Of a stretch of 64,000 nt of DNA, positions 1 through 6,368 are shown piece after piece. Each line of letters starts with the position of its first letter. The first letter of the stretch is position 1. The notes beneath the pieces are model-generated. The model had not been told where the DNA came from. It did not search any database and saw only the letters and a list, made by a program, of their open reading frames with translations. A program made the translations under genes and the position numbers. Source of the stretch: Rhodanobacter sp. ANJX3 (GTDB taxonomy: Bacteria > Pseudomonadota > Gammaproteobacteria > Xanthomonadales > Rhodanobacteraceae); NCBI RefSeq assembly GCF_014200755.1, contig NZ_JACHCM010000001.1:832367-896366 (forward strand), read 5' to 3'.

Positions 1-2
1 AG

Positions 3-452
3 CTCATCCTGGTCGAAGGCAACTTCGGCGACGGCATGTTCATCAAGCTCTTGGAGCCTGTGCTGCGGCGTATCTATCCCTGCACCGTCGAGGAGACGCA
101 TAGCTCGGGACAGAAAGAGCGCCGCATCATCGACACGCTGGAGCCAGTGCTTAACCAGCATCGCCTCATCGTTGACGCCGCGCTCATGCGCGCCGATCAA
201 AAGGATGAACCGAAGTTCCAACTGTTCCACCAACTTAGCCGTATCACGCGTGACCGTGGTGCCCTCCGACACGACGACAGGCTCGATGCGCTGGCGATGG
301 CGGTCGCCTACTGGACGCAATACCTCGACCGCGACGTGACGAACGAGGAGGAGAAGCGTCTCGAAGAACTGATGGAGCTTGAGTACGCGAAGTTCGCTGA
401 GTCTGTCATCGGGCATAAGCCGTCTCGTCCTAATTTCTTTGACAACTATTGA
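3..452 (+). CDS. Phage terminase large subunit, C-terminal part (truncated by window edge)
   Basis: This is the C-terminal nuclease part of a T7 gp19-type large terminase, the motor ATPase and nuclease that packages phage DNA. The frame is open from the first complete codon and starts inside the segment VEGNFGDGMF, close to the T7 gp19 equivalent. The late motif HDDRLDALAMAV carries the conserved acidic residue of the RNase H-like nuclease followed by the usual helix. The Walker ATPase half lies left of the window. The stop codon overlaps the tail of the convergent downstream gene by 7 bases. Confidence 0.85.
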   Translation, partial: LILVEGNFGDGMFIKLLEPVLRRIYPCTVEETHSSGQKERRIIDTLEPVLNQHRLIVDAALMRADQKDEPKFQLFHQLSRITRDRGALRHDDRLDALAMAVAYWTQYLDRDVTNEEEKRLEELMELEYAKFAESVIGHKPSRPNFFDNY

Positions 453-1069
453 GGCGACGGGCTGCCAAGGACGGCACCTGCAGAATGGCCCTCTGGCAAA
501 GCGAATCCAGGGAAGACCGCTTCAATGCTCACAAGAGTTCGATAGATTCTTTCCAGCTCCTTTGATGCCGGGAGCATGTCGTCGTTGATTTTGCTGCTAA
601 TCATTTGCCAGTCCACAGGCTGACCGTTAGTAGTGCGCTTGTGGACCATGTGCAGGTAGACATTCGCTGTTCCGACCAGCACTAACACCTGTTTGTCTAT
701 CTCGTCTGCAGCCTGTTTGGGGAGATAAATGCGGTTCCCATAGAAATAAGTCCTGAAGTTATTGAGCGCATCGACTACCTCTGGAAGGCCTTCCTCATCC
801 GTTGGACCGCCGCTTATCCCTTTGGTCAAGTCCGTGTATCGAATCACTTCCTGAGTAAACCGCGAGAGGAGGACAAGCGACTGAGTGACGACCTCCAGCG
901 CCTTCTCGTGCAATCGCGGATAAACAGTTTGATGCTCGAACGCCTGTCTCCCCAACGCGGCATTGAAGAGAGCGACGCGCTTCGTTTCATTTCTGTCTAG
1001 CAGCCACTTCACGACCAACAGAAACAAGCCGTTTGTCAGCAAATTACCTAACAACGTCCATCCATTCAT
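446..1069 (-). CDS. Membrane-anchored helical protein of unknown function, probable prophage cargo
   Basis: The 207-aa product has one hydrophobic segment at about residues 6-20 followed by a long soluble region predicted to be mostly helical. I recognise no catalytic motif. The start chosen is an internal ATG preceded by a strong purine-rich ribosome site (GGGGGAAG 4 bases upstream); the frame remains open further upstream but there it overlaps the lysozyme. It lies opposite to the surrounding late genes, squeezed between terminase (7-base overlap) and endolysin (about 30 bases), a usual position for moron genes expressed from the lysogen. Its base composition is more AT-rich than the host block. 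A superinfection-exclusion or defence role is only a guess from position and architecture. Confidence 0.7.
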   Translation of the reverse strand: MNGWTLLGNLLTNGLFLLVVKWLLDRNETKRVALFNAALGRQAFEHQTVYPRLHEKALEVVTQSLVLLSRFTQEVIRYTDLTKGISGGPTDEEGLPEVVDALNNFRTYFYGNRIYLPKQAADEIDKQVLVLVGTANVYLHMVHKRTTNGQPVDWQMISSKINDDMLPASKELERIYRTLVSIEAVFPGFALPEGHSAGAVLGSPSPQ

Positions 1070-1099
1070 AGTCTTCCCCCTTCCCCCCTTGGAGTATCC

Positions 1100-1549
1100 A
1101 TAGCCTATCAAATCACTCCCCGCCTGGAAGACTTCATCATCGAAGTCGAAGGCGAGCGGCTTGTCGCGTATCCCGACACAAACGGCACCCTGACTATCGG
1201 TGTCGGCCACACCGGCCCGGATGTAACCAAGGGTCTCCGCATCACCCCTGAGCGCTCCCGTGCGCTCCTCCAGGCCGATCTTCTGACCGCCGTGACCTGC
1301 GTGAACCGCTACGTCCGCGTGGCTCTCACAGAGGCTCAGTGGATCGTCCTGGTGTCCTTCGTGTTCAACGAGGGACGCACTGCTTTCGTGACCTCCACCC
1401 TGCTCCGCCTGCTCAATGCCGGCGACTACGCAGCAGTCCCTGGACAGCTTGTGAAGTGGAACAAAGAAACCATCAACGGCGTTCTCGTCGTCAACAACGG
1501 TCTCGCGAATCGTCGTGCTGCCGAAATCAAACTCTGGAATAGCAAATGA
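1100..1549 (+). CDS. Phage lysozyme (endolysin, GH24), apparently with an ATA start
   Basis: The product is a T4-type muramidase that degrades peptidoglycan at the end of infection. The catalytic triad spacing is intact: Glu17, Asp26 and Thr32 (E, eight residues, D, five residues, T) within EGERLVAYPD and TLTIG, followed by GHT. Length is 149 aa, usual for the family. No ATG, GTG or TTG occurs in frame between the upstream stop (1049-1051) and the conserved N-terminus; the codon in the right place is ATA, 5 bases after a GGAG. The initiating codon is therefore non-canonical or has mutated. The next gene overlaps its stop codon (ATGA), suggesting coupled translation. No signal-anchor segment is visible, so a separate holin would be needed. 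Confidence 0.8.
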   Translation: MAYQITPRLEDFIIEVEGERLVAYPDTNGTLTIGVGHTGPDVTKGLRITPERSRALLQADLLTAVTCVNRYVRVALTEAQWIVLVSFVFNEGRTAFVTSTLLRLLNAGDYAAVPGQLVKWNKETINGVLVVNNGLANRRAAEIKLWNSK

Positions 1550-1734
1550 AAGCTCTGACTCAATTCCTCGCCGATCACTCTTGGGCCTGGGTAATCTTCA
1601 AGTTCACCGTCCTGCCCGTGGTGGCCGTCTACGAAATCTGCAAGGATCGCCTGCCGGCCATCGTCGCTGAGTACCACAAGGACGTGCTGCAGATCGACGC
1701 CGACCTGGCCGCCTATCGCGCGTCTAAAACTTGA
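1546..1734 (+). CDS. Small membrane protein of the lysis cassette
   Basis: This 62-aa protein starts inside the lysozyme stop codon (ATGA overlap), so it is translationally coupled to the endolysin. It has one hydrophobic segment at about residues 13-29 and a charged C-terminal tail rich in D, E and K. Size and position suit a holin, an inner spanin fragment or another lysis accessory protein, but no diagnostic motif separates these. About 75 bases downstream carry no obvious gene. Confidence 0.6.
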   Translation: MKALTQFLADHSWAWVIFKFTVLPVVAVYEICKDRLPAIVAEYHKDVLQIDADLAAYRASKT

Positions 1735-1851
1735 AGGCGGTCGCGCGCACTAGCCGCCAAACTCGCGCTTAGTGAGAAAACCCACCTAATTGGCCAAATA
1801 GGGGCTAGTGTGTCTATTGGGGAACTTACGTGGCGCTGGAGCGCTTGTGAC

Positions 1852-2262
1852 ATGGAAAAGCTCTGCGTGCTTATAGTTGAAGATCATCCAGCTGTGCGAG
1901 ATTCAATCGAGTGGGTAGTCGAGCAATGGCCCGACGTAGAAATTCTTTCAGCCGAAAACTTCATCAGTGCTGCAATCTGGATCAATACTACCCCGAGGAT
2001 CGACCTGCTTCTGGCGGACGTCAATCTCCCTGGTCAAATGGGCGGGGTAGAGATTGCAGAATTGGCTCTACTCACGTATCCATCGATAGCGATCGTTTTG
2101 TTTTCTGCAGACGACGTTTCAGAGATCGAAGGTATGCACCCTGCCTACGAGTTTGTTCGTAAGCCGTTTGGTGTCGAACAGTTAACTAGACATATCGACA
2201 ACGCGTTCTTGAAACTGCAGGCGGATTCAGAGCTTGCGCTCTCAAAAGCAATGCTGGCGTAG
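1852..2262 (+). CDS. Stand-alone response-regulator receiver domain inside the prophage
   Basis: The 136-aa product is a CheY-like receiver with no output domain. Visible marks are the acidic pair in VEDHP, the phosphoacceptor Asp in LLLADVNLPG, the Ser of LFSADD and the Lys-Pro of VRKPFG. ATG at 1852 gives a normal receiver N-terminus (MEKLCVLIVEDH); an in-frame GTG at 1810 would add 14 residues. No histidine kinase lies nearby, so it would have to be phosphorylated by host kinases or act as a phosphate sink. Codon use is AT-richer than the host block. Its presence among phage late genes suggests cargo. Confidence 0.75.
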   Translation: MEKLCVLIVEDHPAVRDSIEWVVEQWPDVEILSAENFISAAIWINTTPRIDLLLADVNLPGQMGGVEIAELALLTYPSIAIVLFSADDVSEIEGMHPAYEFVRKPFGVEQLTRHIDNAFLKLQADSELALSKAMLA

Positions 2263-2547
2263 GCCAGGGTGCCAAGCTCCCTAGCAAGAACGCCACACTA
2301 GCCATGAGCGTCGGCTGTGGGACAGCACATAACTCTAAGAGCTTCGTTTGAAGACTAACGACCGTGCGTCGATGTAAAGCGATTTCATATAGCCGTCCAG
2401 CGCGCGTGGAGGCCCAATGCCCGCTCAGGCACTTTGATATTAGTCCAAGAGACTCCAAGGTCTCGTAAAGAGTCTTGTCGTGCATTCGGTTGTTCACCCA
2501 CGACAGATGTCTTTCAACACTTCCGCTTCAAGTTTCGTCAAGGCCAT
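2186..2547 (-). pseudogene. Possible small winged-helix protein split by a frameshift
   Basis: A 17-codon reading frame starts at ATG 2547 with a good GGAG site 7 bases upstream and ends at TGA 2494-2496. A GTG at 2497 overlaps that stop and opens a second frame of 103 codons. Read together, the pieces resemble a small DNA-binding protein (LEAEVLKDICRG, then LYETLESLGLISK and a WASTRAGRLYEIAL wing-like segment). It may be a coupled pair, a programmed shift or a broken gene. The end of the second frame overlaps the receiver gene and does not look coding. Support is weak. Confidence 0.3.
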
Positions 2548-2641
2548 GACTCCGCTCCGGTCAAAAATGGTCACGCTGCGCTAAGCGCGCGGCGATTGTA
2601 AGAGCGAGTTTGTCGAGGTATCGTCAAGGACGATTAAGGCT

Positions 2642-2887
2642 CTAACCATCGCACGGTGCAATGTCTTGATTAGGATTAATCCCGTGCGTTACCAGGATCG
2701 CGTCGATCCGCTCCTGAGCCCAGTCGCGCTCGTGCGGTCCCACGTTCTCGGTAATGTCGTCCGCCTCGCTGGCGAACAGACACCAGAATGTGTCGTTGTG
2801 CCCGTGCTCCAAGAACCAGAAGCTCGTGTGTCTGTCTAGCACTTTCAGCTTGTCTTTGATCTGCTGTCTTGTAAGGAACGCTGCCAT
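2642..2887 (-). CDS. Hypothetical phage protein, 81 aa
   Basis: A short soluble protein that I do not recognise. It begins MAAFLTRQQIKDKLKVLDRH, is rich in charged residues and Trp/Phe, and has no membrane segment. The start is supported by a GGAG 7 bases upstream; a longer frame exists but without such a site. It lies antisense to the neighbouring phage genes. Confidence 0.5.
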   Translation of the reverse strand: MAAFLTRQQIKDKLKVLDRHTSFWFLEHGHNDTFWCLFASEADDITENVGPHERDWAQERIDAILVTHGINPNQDIAPCDG

Positions 2888-3041
2888 CTCTGCTCTCCTC
2901 TTTTGGGGACTGTGAGTGCCCGTCTGTGATCGCTGGATCAAAGAGGACAATCACCCCTTCCCACCCCTGCAAGTTCTTGCGTATCATACCAAGGAAGGCA
3001 CTGCCAGGGTCTGATGAAGGAGATCACCCCCTCCTCTCCTG

Positions 3042-3140
3042 ATGACTCTAGTGGTGCTCCTTATGTACTCATTAGGTGCTCTTGCTCTCCTCCTTCTCCT
3101 CTCTGCTCCTATGCTAGTGGTTTTACTATTACCCTTTTAG
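3042..3140 (+). CDS. Tiny very hydrophobic peptide (32 aa), tentative
   Basis: An ATG-to-TAG frame encodes almost only Leu, Val, Ala, Met and Pro (for example LGALALLLLLSAPMLVVLLL), compatible with one membrane helix. It ends a few bases before the lipoprotein gene. The underlying DNA is a pyrimidine-rich tract quite unlike its surroundings, which could create Leu codons by chance, and no well-placed ribosome site is visible (the nearest GGAG is about 20 bases away). Listed because its position would suit a lysis or inhibitor peptide. Confidence 0.25.
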   Translation: MTLVVLLMYSLGALALLLLLSAPMLVVLLLPF

Positions 3141-3156
3141 ATTCATGGAGTTACAG

Positions 3157-3576
3157 ATGTACCGTCTGCTGCCCCTTTTGGCCCTCCTGGCCCTCGCTGG
3201 ATGCACCACCTCGATGCCCAAGCAGCAGGCGCGTGTGGATGCCAAGCTGATCGGCCAGCCCTACTCGACCGCTACGGCGCGCATGGGCAAGCCCGACATC
3301 AACCAGCCGTTCCCTGATGGCGTCCGTCGTCTCCAGCGGTTCTCCCTCAGCTCCTCGATCCGTGTGCTCCCCTCGGTAACCACCTCGACCTACCACGGCA
3401 CCATCGGCCTCACGCCGGTCAGCGGGACAGTGCGGAGTGTCTCCTATGAGGATGGCTACGCGCGCACCGCCTACTGTGATCTGTCCATCGTCACTGACCG
3501 CTCCCAAACGATCATCGCCACGACGCTCCTGGGCGATGCTGACGAGTGCGGTCCTGCTCTCACGAAGGTGCTCTGA
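3157..3576 (+). CDS. Prophage-encoded lipoprotein
   Basis: The product has a lipoprotein signal: MYRLLPLLALLALAGC, with lipobox LALAGC at residues 11-16, giving a mature protein of about 124 aa starting at Cys16. The residue after Cys is Thr, so outer-membrane sorting is likely by the +2 rule. ATG 3157 is preferred over ATG 3145 because a GGAG lies 6 bases before it. Two further Cys near the C-terminus (YCDLS, DECGP) could form a disulfide. Phage lipoproteins can act in surface exclusion or as outer-membrane lysis partners; nothing here decides between these. Confidence 0.7.
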   Translation: MYRLLPLLALLALAGCTTSMPKQQARVDAKLIGQPYSTATARMGKPDINQPFPDGVRRLQRFSLSSSIRVLPSVTTSTYHGTIGLTPVSGTVRSVSYEDGYARTAYCDLSIVTDRSQTIIATTLLGDADECGPALTKVL

Positions 3577-3730
3577 TGGTCCCTGCGGGGGCCTGAAATG
3601 TTAGGCAGAGATTTTCGTTGGGGTATCAATGCTGAAGGATCGCACGCGCGCCCCCGTGCCCGCGTCAATGATCGCGCGCCTCGCGTCGTGACGTGAAGAA
3701 CCACACGCGCACTGTGCTTCATTCTCGGCA

Positions 3731-4091
3731 CCTGATGGCACCTCGGCCGGCACCTGATGCCCCTAGATGGCCCTGCTACGCCATCCGCACGCCCTCCTGT
3801 ATCCGATGCGCTATCCCTAGCGGCCCGCCTGATGCCCTGATGTGCCCCTGATGAGCCTGCTAGGCCACGGCATGCGCCGCAATGTGCGCTTGCTTGTCTG
3901 TTCTCATCTGTAGTTTTGCCCAACGCCCTGCCCGCACGGCTCATGCTGTGCACTTGCTGTGCCCTTGCTGTGCCTGCACGGCTCATGGCCTGCCCTGATG
4001 TACCCCTGAAGACTCCGCACGGCTCACGCTGCAGCACGCACGGCCCTAGCTGTGCCCTTGCTGTGCCCTGATGACTCCGCACGGCCTGATG
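3731..4091 (+). repeat. Array of the word CCTGATG with interleaved TGCTGTGCC and CCGCACGGC repeats
   Basis: CCTGATG occurs eight times on the plus strand at 3731, 3753, 3828, 3836, 3847, 3994, 4067 and 4085, with further copies at 3038 and 4483. TTGCTGTGCC occurs three times (3954-4066) and CCGCACGGC three times (3932-4085). The spacing is irregular, so this is not a simple tandem repeat. T7 carries imperfect copies of a 7-base word next to its terminal repeats, and this array sits at the equivalent place. Confidence 0.75.
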
Positions 4092-4130
4092 TGGCTATCT
4101 GTTTTTTTTGCGATTGCCTAAAATCAAGTC

Positions 4131-4158
4131 TTGACACAAAGGAATTTGATGGTAACGT
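4131..4158 (+). promoter_or_regulatory. Sigma70-like promoter, early region
   Basis: A perfect TTGACA (4131-4136) is followed after 16 bases by TAACGT (4153-4158), a moderate -10 box. The surrounding DNA is locally AT-rich (a run of eight T just upstream). It points into the early gene block. Confidence 0.5.
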
Positions 4159-4378
4159 AGTCATCAAGCCACGGCATGAAGCCACCGGCCCGCACCGCAT
4201 CCAACGCGCTGCGCAGTGAAGGAGCACAGGGCACCACGGGCTTCCCTAGGGATAACGCGGAGCGGCAAGGGAAACGAAGGCATCCGGCAACGGCGCTGCT
4301 AAGTGGATCGAACCGCGAATGACGGCATACCGTCGCCCTGCTAGGCACTGATAAAGGGAACTTGCTGCAACGTAATAC

Positions 4379-4407
4379 TTGACACACCGCAAGCCTTGAT
4401 TTAAGAT
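4379..4407 (+). promoter_or_regulatory. Strong sigma70-like promoter, early region
   Basis: TTGACA (4379-4384) and TAAGAT (4402-4407) are separated by the optimal 17 bases. It is the second host-type promoter within 250 bases and directs transcription into the small early genes, resembling the tandem host promoters at the left end of T7-like genomes. Confidence 0.6.
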
Positions 4408-4521
4408 TCGCTCCACGGTCAAGGCAACACCGACCGACATCTGACACCAGCTATTCACGACCCAGCGGCGCTACCAAGCGTGCCTGATGGCGATGCTCTG
4501 AGACACATGAGTGCCTCACAC

Positions 4522-4549
4522 AGTGCCCTTTCGATCCTGAGAGGGCACT
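4522..4549 (+). promoter_or_regulatory. Leader hairpin 1 with conserved loop
   Basis: AGTGCCCT (4522-4529) pairs perfectly with AGGGCACT (4542-4549) around the loop TTCGATCCTGAG. There is no T-tract, so it is not a classic terminator. It lies 26 bases before the start codon of the first early gene, just ahead of the CACTGGAGA ribosome site. The same loop recurs in the next intergenic space on a different stem. Confidence 0.6.
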
Positions 4550-4575
4550 TCCTGACTCACTCACTGGAGAACGCG

Positions 4576-4848
4576 ATGGATAGCGAAACACGCTTCAAGG
4601 GCCGTAGAAGACAACGCCACGGCAGCAGGTTAACCAAGGGGAACGCAATGCTGGATCACGAATGTAGCAAGCCCGTGCATGAGCTGAAGGGTGAGTACGT
4701 CAAGCACAAGGAGACAGCGCGCAAGGTCTACATGGTCGAGTGCTACCGCTCCGACATGAAGCGCTGGCAACTGGTAGACGCGGAGGATGCGAACCGCTGG
4801 CTGTACGTCAAGCCTGGAACTGTCCTGTTCGCTGGGTTCACTTACTAG
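4576..4848 (+). CDS. Small early phage protein, 90 aa
   Basis: An unrecognised protein with a strongly basic N-terminus (KGRRRQRHGSR at about residues 8-18) and a compact C-terminal half rich in Tyr, Trp and Lys. ATG 4576 is chosen because GGAG lies 6 bases upstream in the same CACTGGAGA context as the next gene. A second in-frame ATG at 4648, with its own GGGGAACGCA leader, would give a 66-aa form without the basic tail. It lies in the position where T7 relatives keep small host-takeover proteins; function is unknown. Confidence 0.55.
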   Translation: MDSETRFKGRRRQRHGSRLTKGNAMLDHECSKPVHELKGEYVKHKETARKVYMVECYRSDMKRWQLVDAEDANRWLYVKPGTVLFAGFTY

Positions 4849-4858
4849 GCACAAGCGC

Positions 4859-4882
4859 AGCCCCTTCGATTCTGAGGGGGCT
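4859..4882 (+). promoter_or_regulatory. Leader hairpin 2 with the same loop
   Basis: AGCCCC (4859-4864) pairs with GGGGCT (4877-4882) around the loop TTCGATTCTGAG, which differs from hairpin 1 at one of twelve positions, while the stem sequences differ but stay paired. It lies 29 bases before the next early start codon, again ahead of CACTGGAGA. Conserved loop, changed but paired stem and repeated position suggest a functional RNA element such as a processing or translation-control site. Confidence 0.6.
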
Positions 4883-4911
4883 TCACTGGTTCCTATTCAC
4901 TGGAGAGCGCA

Positions 4912-5211
4912 ATGCGCAACTACATGGAGGCGCTACAGCACGGTCACCCGATGGCTGCGGCGCGCATGGTGAGGCGGGAGAGGTATGCATGGCCGGGAGG
5001 CTATGCGCTGGCGCTGGTTACCACTGACGGCGGCGTGCTGTGCCCGGATTGCGTCCGGGATCAGTGGGCGAGCGTGTCGTGGTCGCACCGCGTCGGCTGT
5101 AGTGACGGCTTCCGGCCGGCTGCGGTGACTGCGGAGTGCGATACCGATGAGGGGGTCACTTGTGACCACTGCAGCCGCGTCATTTTCGAGGGGTTCTCTG
5201 ATGAGGATTGA
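4912..5211 (+). CDS. Small early phage protein with two CxxC pairs
   Basis: A 99-aa protein with CPDC at about residues 44-47 and CDHC at about 84-87, spaced as a possible four-cysteine zinc ribbon. The N-terminal third is basic and contains Trp and Tyr. I do not recognise the family. GGAG lies 6 bases before the ATG. It is preceded by the second conserved-loop hairpin and overlaps the next small gene by 11 bases, so the early genes form a tight transcription unit. Binding of a host protein or nucleic acid is possible but unproven. Confidence 0.6.
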   Translation: MRNYMEALQHGHPMAAARMVRRERYAWPGGYALALVTTDGGVLCPDCVRDQWASVSWSHRVGCSDGFRPAAVTAECDTDEGVTCDHCSRVIFEGFSDED

Positions 5212-5389
5212 CCGCAACCCGTACCCGTTCCACACCCGCCAACCGCAGCGGCCCGCCGTGTCCATCGGATACCAGCCGGCACCTGCTAGGCCCCTGCACG
5301 GGAAGCGCCGCGCACTGGCGGGCACGGTGGGTTACCTATTCGCCGTGACCGTGGCCGCTAAGGCACTACTCGGCTTCTTTGCGCCTTAA
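5201..5389 (+). CDS. Small early phage membrane protein
   Basis: A 62-aa protein with a Pro- and Arg-rich N-terminal half and one hydrophobic segment near the C-terminus (GTVGYLFAVTVAAKALLGFF, about residues 41-60). The start codon lies inside the end of the preceding gene, giving an 11-base overlap and likely coupled translation. No known family is recognised; tail-anchored topology is inferred. Confidence 0.5.
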   Translation: MRIDRNPYPFHTRQPQRPAVSIGYQPAPARPLHGKRRALAGTVGYLFAVTVAAKALLGFFAP

Positions 5390-5415
5390 CGCTTGACTTA
5401 TCGGGAGACTTGACT

Positions 5416-6045
5416 ATGGCACGGATATACGTGGCATCCCTGAGCGACTACAACGCGGGGCTTTTGTTGGGCGAGTGGATCGACCTTGACGGCAAGGATG
5501 CCGACGACGTGCAAGGGGAGATCGCGGCCATGCTGCGGACTTCAAAGCATCCGAACGTTTCCGTGGCGTGCCCCATCTGCGAGGGCACGAAGGAGCACCA
5601 CCATCCGCTGACCGACCTGCACAACTACGCGTCTGTGGTCCCTTGTCTTTACTGCAAGGGAACCGGCAAGGTTCCAAGCGCGGAGGAGTGGTCGATTCAC
5701 GACTATGACGATTGCCCGGACATGGGCGAGAACCCGTCGCTGGAAGACCTGTGCGAACAGGTGCGCTTGGTTGAGGAGCACGGGGACGCGTGGCGGGCCT
5801 ACATCGAGTGGCGTCACGTCAATGACGTGAGCGAATCCGACTTTGAAGACTGCCGTGCCGGGGAGGCCGACAGCGAAGAAGACTGGATCGACAACTTCCT
5901 AGAGGAGACGGGGGTGCTGGATGAGATGCCCGAGAACCTGCGGAGCTACTTCGATTCATCGCGCTACCTGCGCGACATGGAGCTAAACGGCGACGTGTCG
6001 TTCGAGTACGTCAACGGCACCACTTACGCCTTTTGGAACCACTGA
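5416..6045 (+). CDS. ardA: ArdA-type antirestriction protein with an inserted four-cysteine module
   Basis: ArdA proteins are acidic DNA mimics that block type I restriction-modification enzymes. The N-terminus (RIYVASLSDYNAGLL), the block EEWSIHDYDD and the C-terminal part (DNFLEETGVLDEMPENLRSY, SRYLRDMELNGDV) are typical ArdA. This copy is 209 aa against about 165-170 usual. The excess is an insert at about residues 47-88 containing CPICEGT (Cys52, Cys55) and CLYCKGTGKV (Cys77, Cys80), like a DnaJ-type CxxCxGxG zinc motif. ATG 5416 has GGAG 8 bases upstream. In T7 the first early gene encodes Ocr, which has the same job, so the position makes sense. The next gene starts inside its stop codon. 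Confidence 0.85.
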   Translation: MARIYVASLSDYNAGLLLGEWIDLDGKDADDVQGEIAAMLRTSKHPNVSVACPICEGTKEHHHPLTDLHNYASVVPCLYCKGTGKVPSAEEWSIHDYDDCPDMGENPSLEDLCEQVRLVEEHGDAWRAYIEWRHVNDVSESDFEDCRAGEADSEEDWIDNFLEETGVLDEMPENLRSYFDSSRYLRDMELNGDVSFEYVNGTTYAFWNH

Positions 6046-6311
6046 TGAAACCGACTGAAACCACTGCCGCGCTAATCGAGGCGCGCAACCAGCTCATCGC
6101 GCTGAACCTCGATGTCCTGTTCCTTTCGGGCATCGACGTGGCGCTCTACAGCTACACCGAGGGGAAGCGGGAGCACCTGCGGCGCGTGACTCTGCACGCT
6201 GAAGACTTCGCGCCGGTCAAGGAGGCGCTGCAGGAGTGCGTGCGGCTCGCTATCGAGCGGCGCAAGGATTCGCTGCGGCGCGATCTGGCGGACATCGACG
6301 CGAAGAAGTGA
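6045..6311 (+). CDS. Small hypothetical phage protein coupled to ardA
   Basis: An 88-aa, probably helical, charged protein. Its ATG overlaps the ardA stop (TGATG), which suggests re-initiation, and no strong independent ribosome site is present. The C-terminal third is rich in Arg, Glu and Asp (IERRKDSLRRDLADIDAKK). No recognised family. Confidence 0.6.
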   Translation: MKPTETTAALIEARNQLIALNLDVLFLSGIDVALYSYTEGKREHLRRVTLHAEDFAPVKEALQECVRLAIERRKDSLRRDLADIDAKK

Positions 6312-6368
6312 GGCATAGCCACGATAGGCACGAACGACGGCGATTAGGATCAAATTTGGCTGTTGGAA

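Larger units (their letters stand above)
3577..4575. other. About 1 kb gene-free stretch: joined phage ends and early promoter region (inferred)
   Basis: No convincing gene is visible on either strand. The left part (to about 4091) is a degenerate repeat array; the right part carries two sigma70-like promoters and a hairpin, followed by the first small early gene. In T7-like phages the terminal repeats and the host-RNA-polymerase early promoters sit exactly between the last late gene and the first early gene, so this probably represents the joined genome ends. Confidence 0.55.

Noticed and set aside
3471..4082. 203-codon minus-strand frame across the repeat array
   Set aside because: Its Arg/Ala/Gly-rich repetitive translation is produced by the short DNA repeats; no ribosome site or homology.
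3731..4091. CRISPR array
   Set aside because: The repeated words are 7-10 bases with irregular spacing and no repeat-spacer structure; no cas genes nearby.
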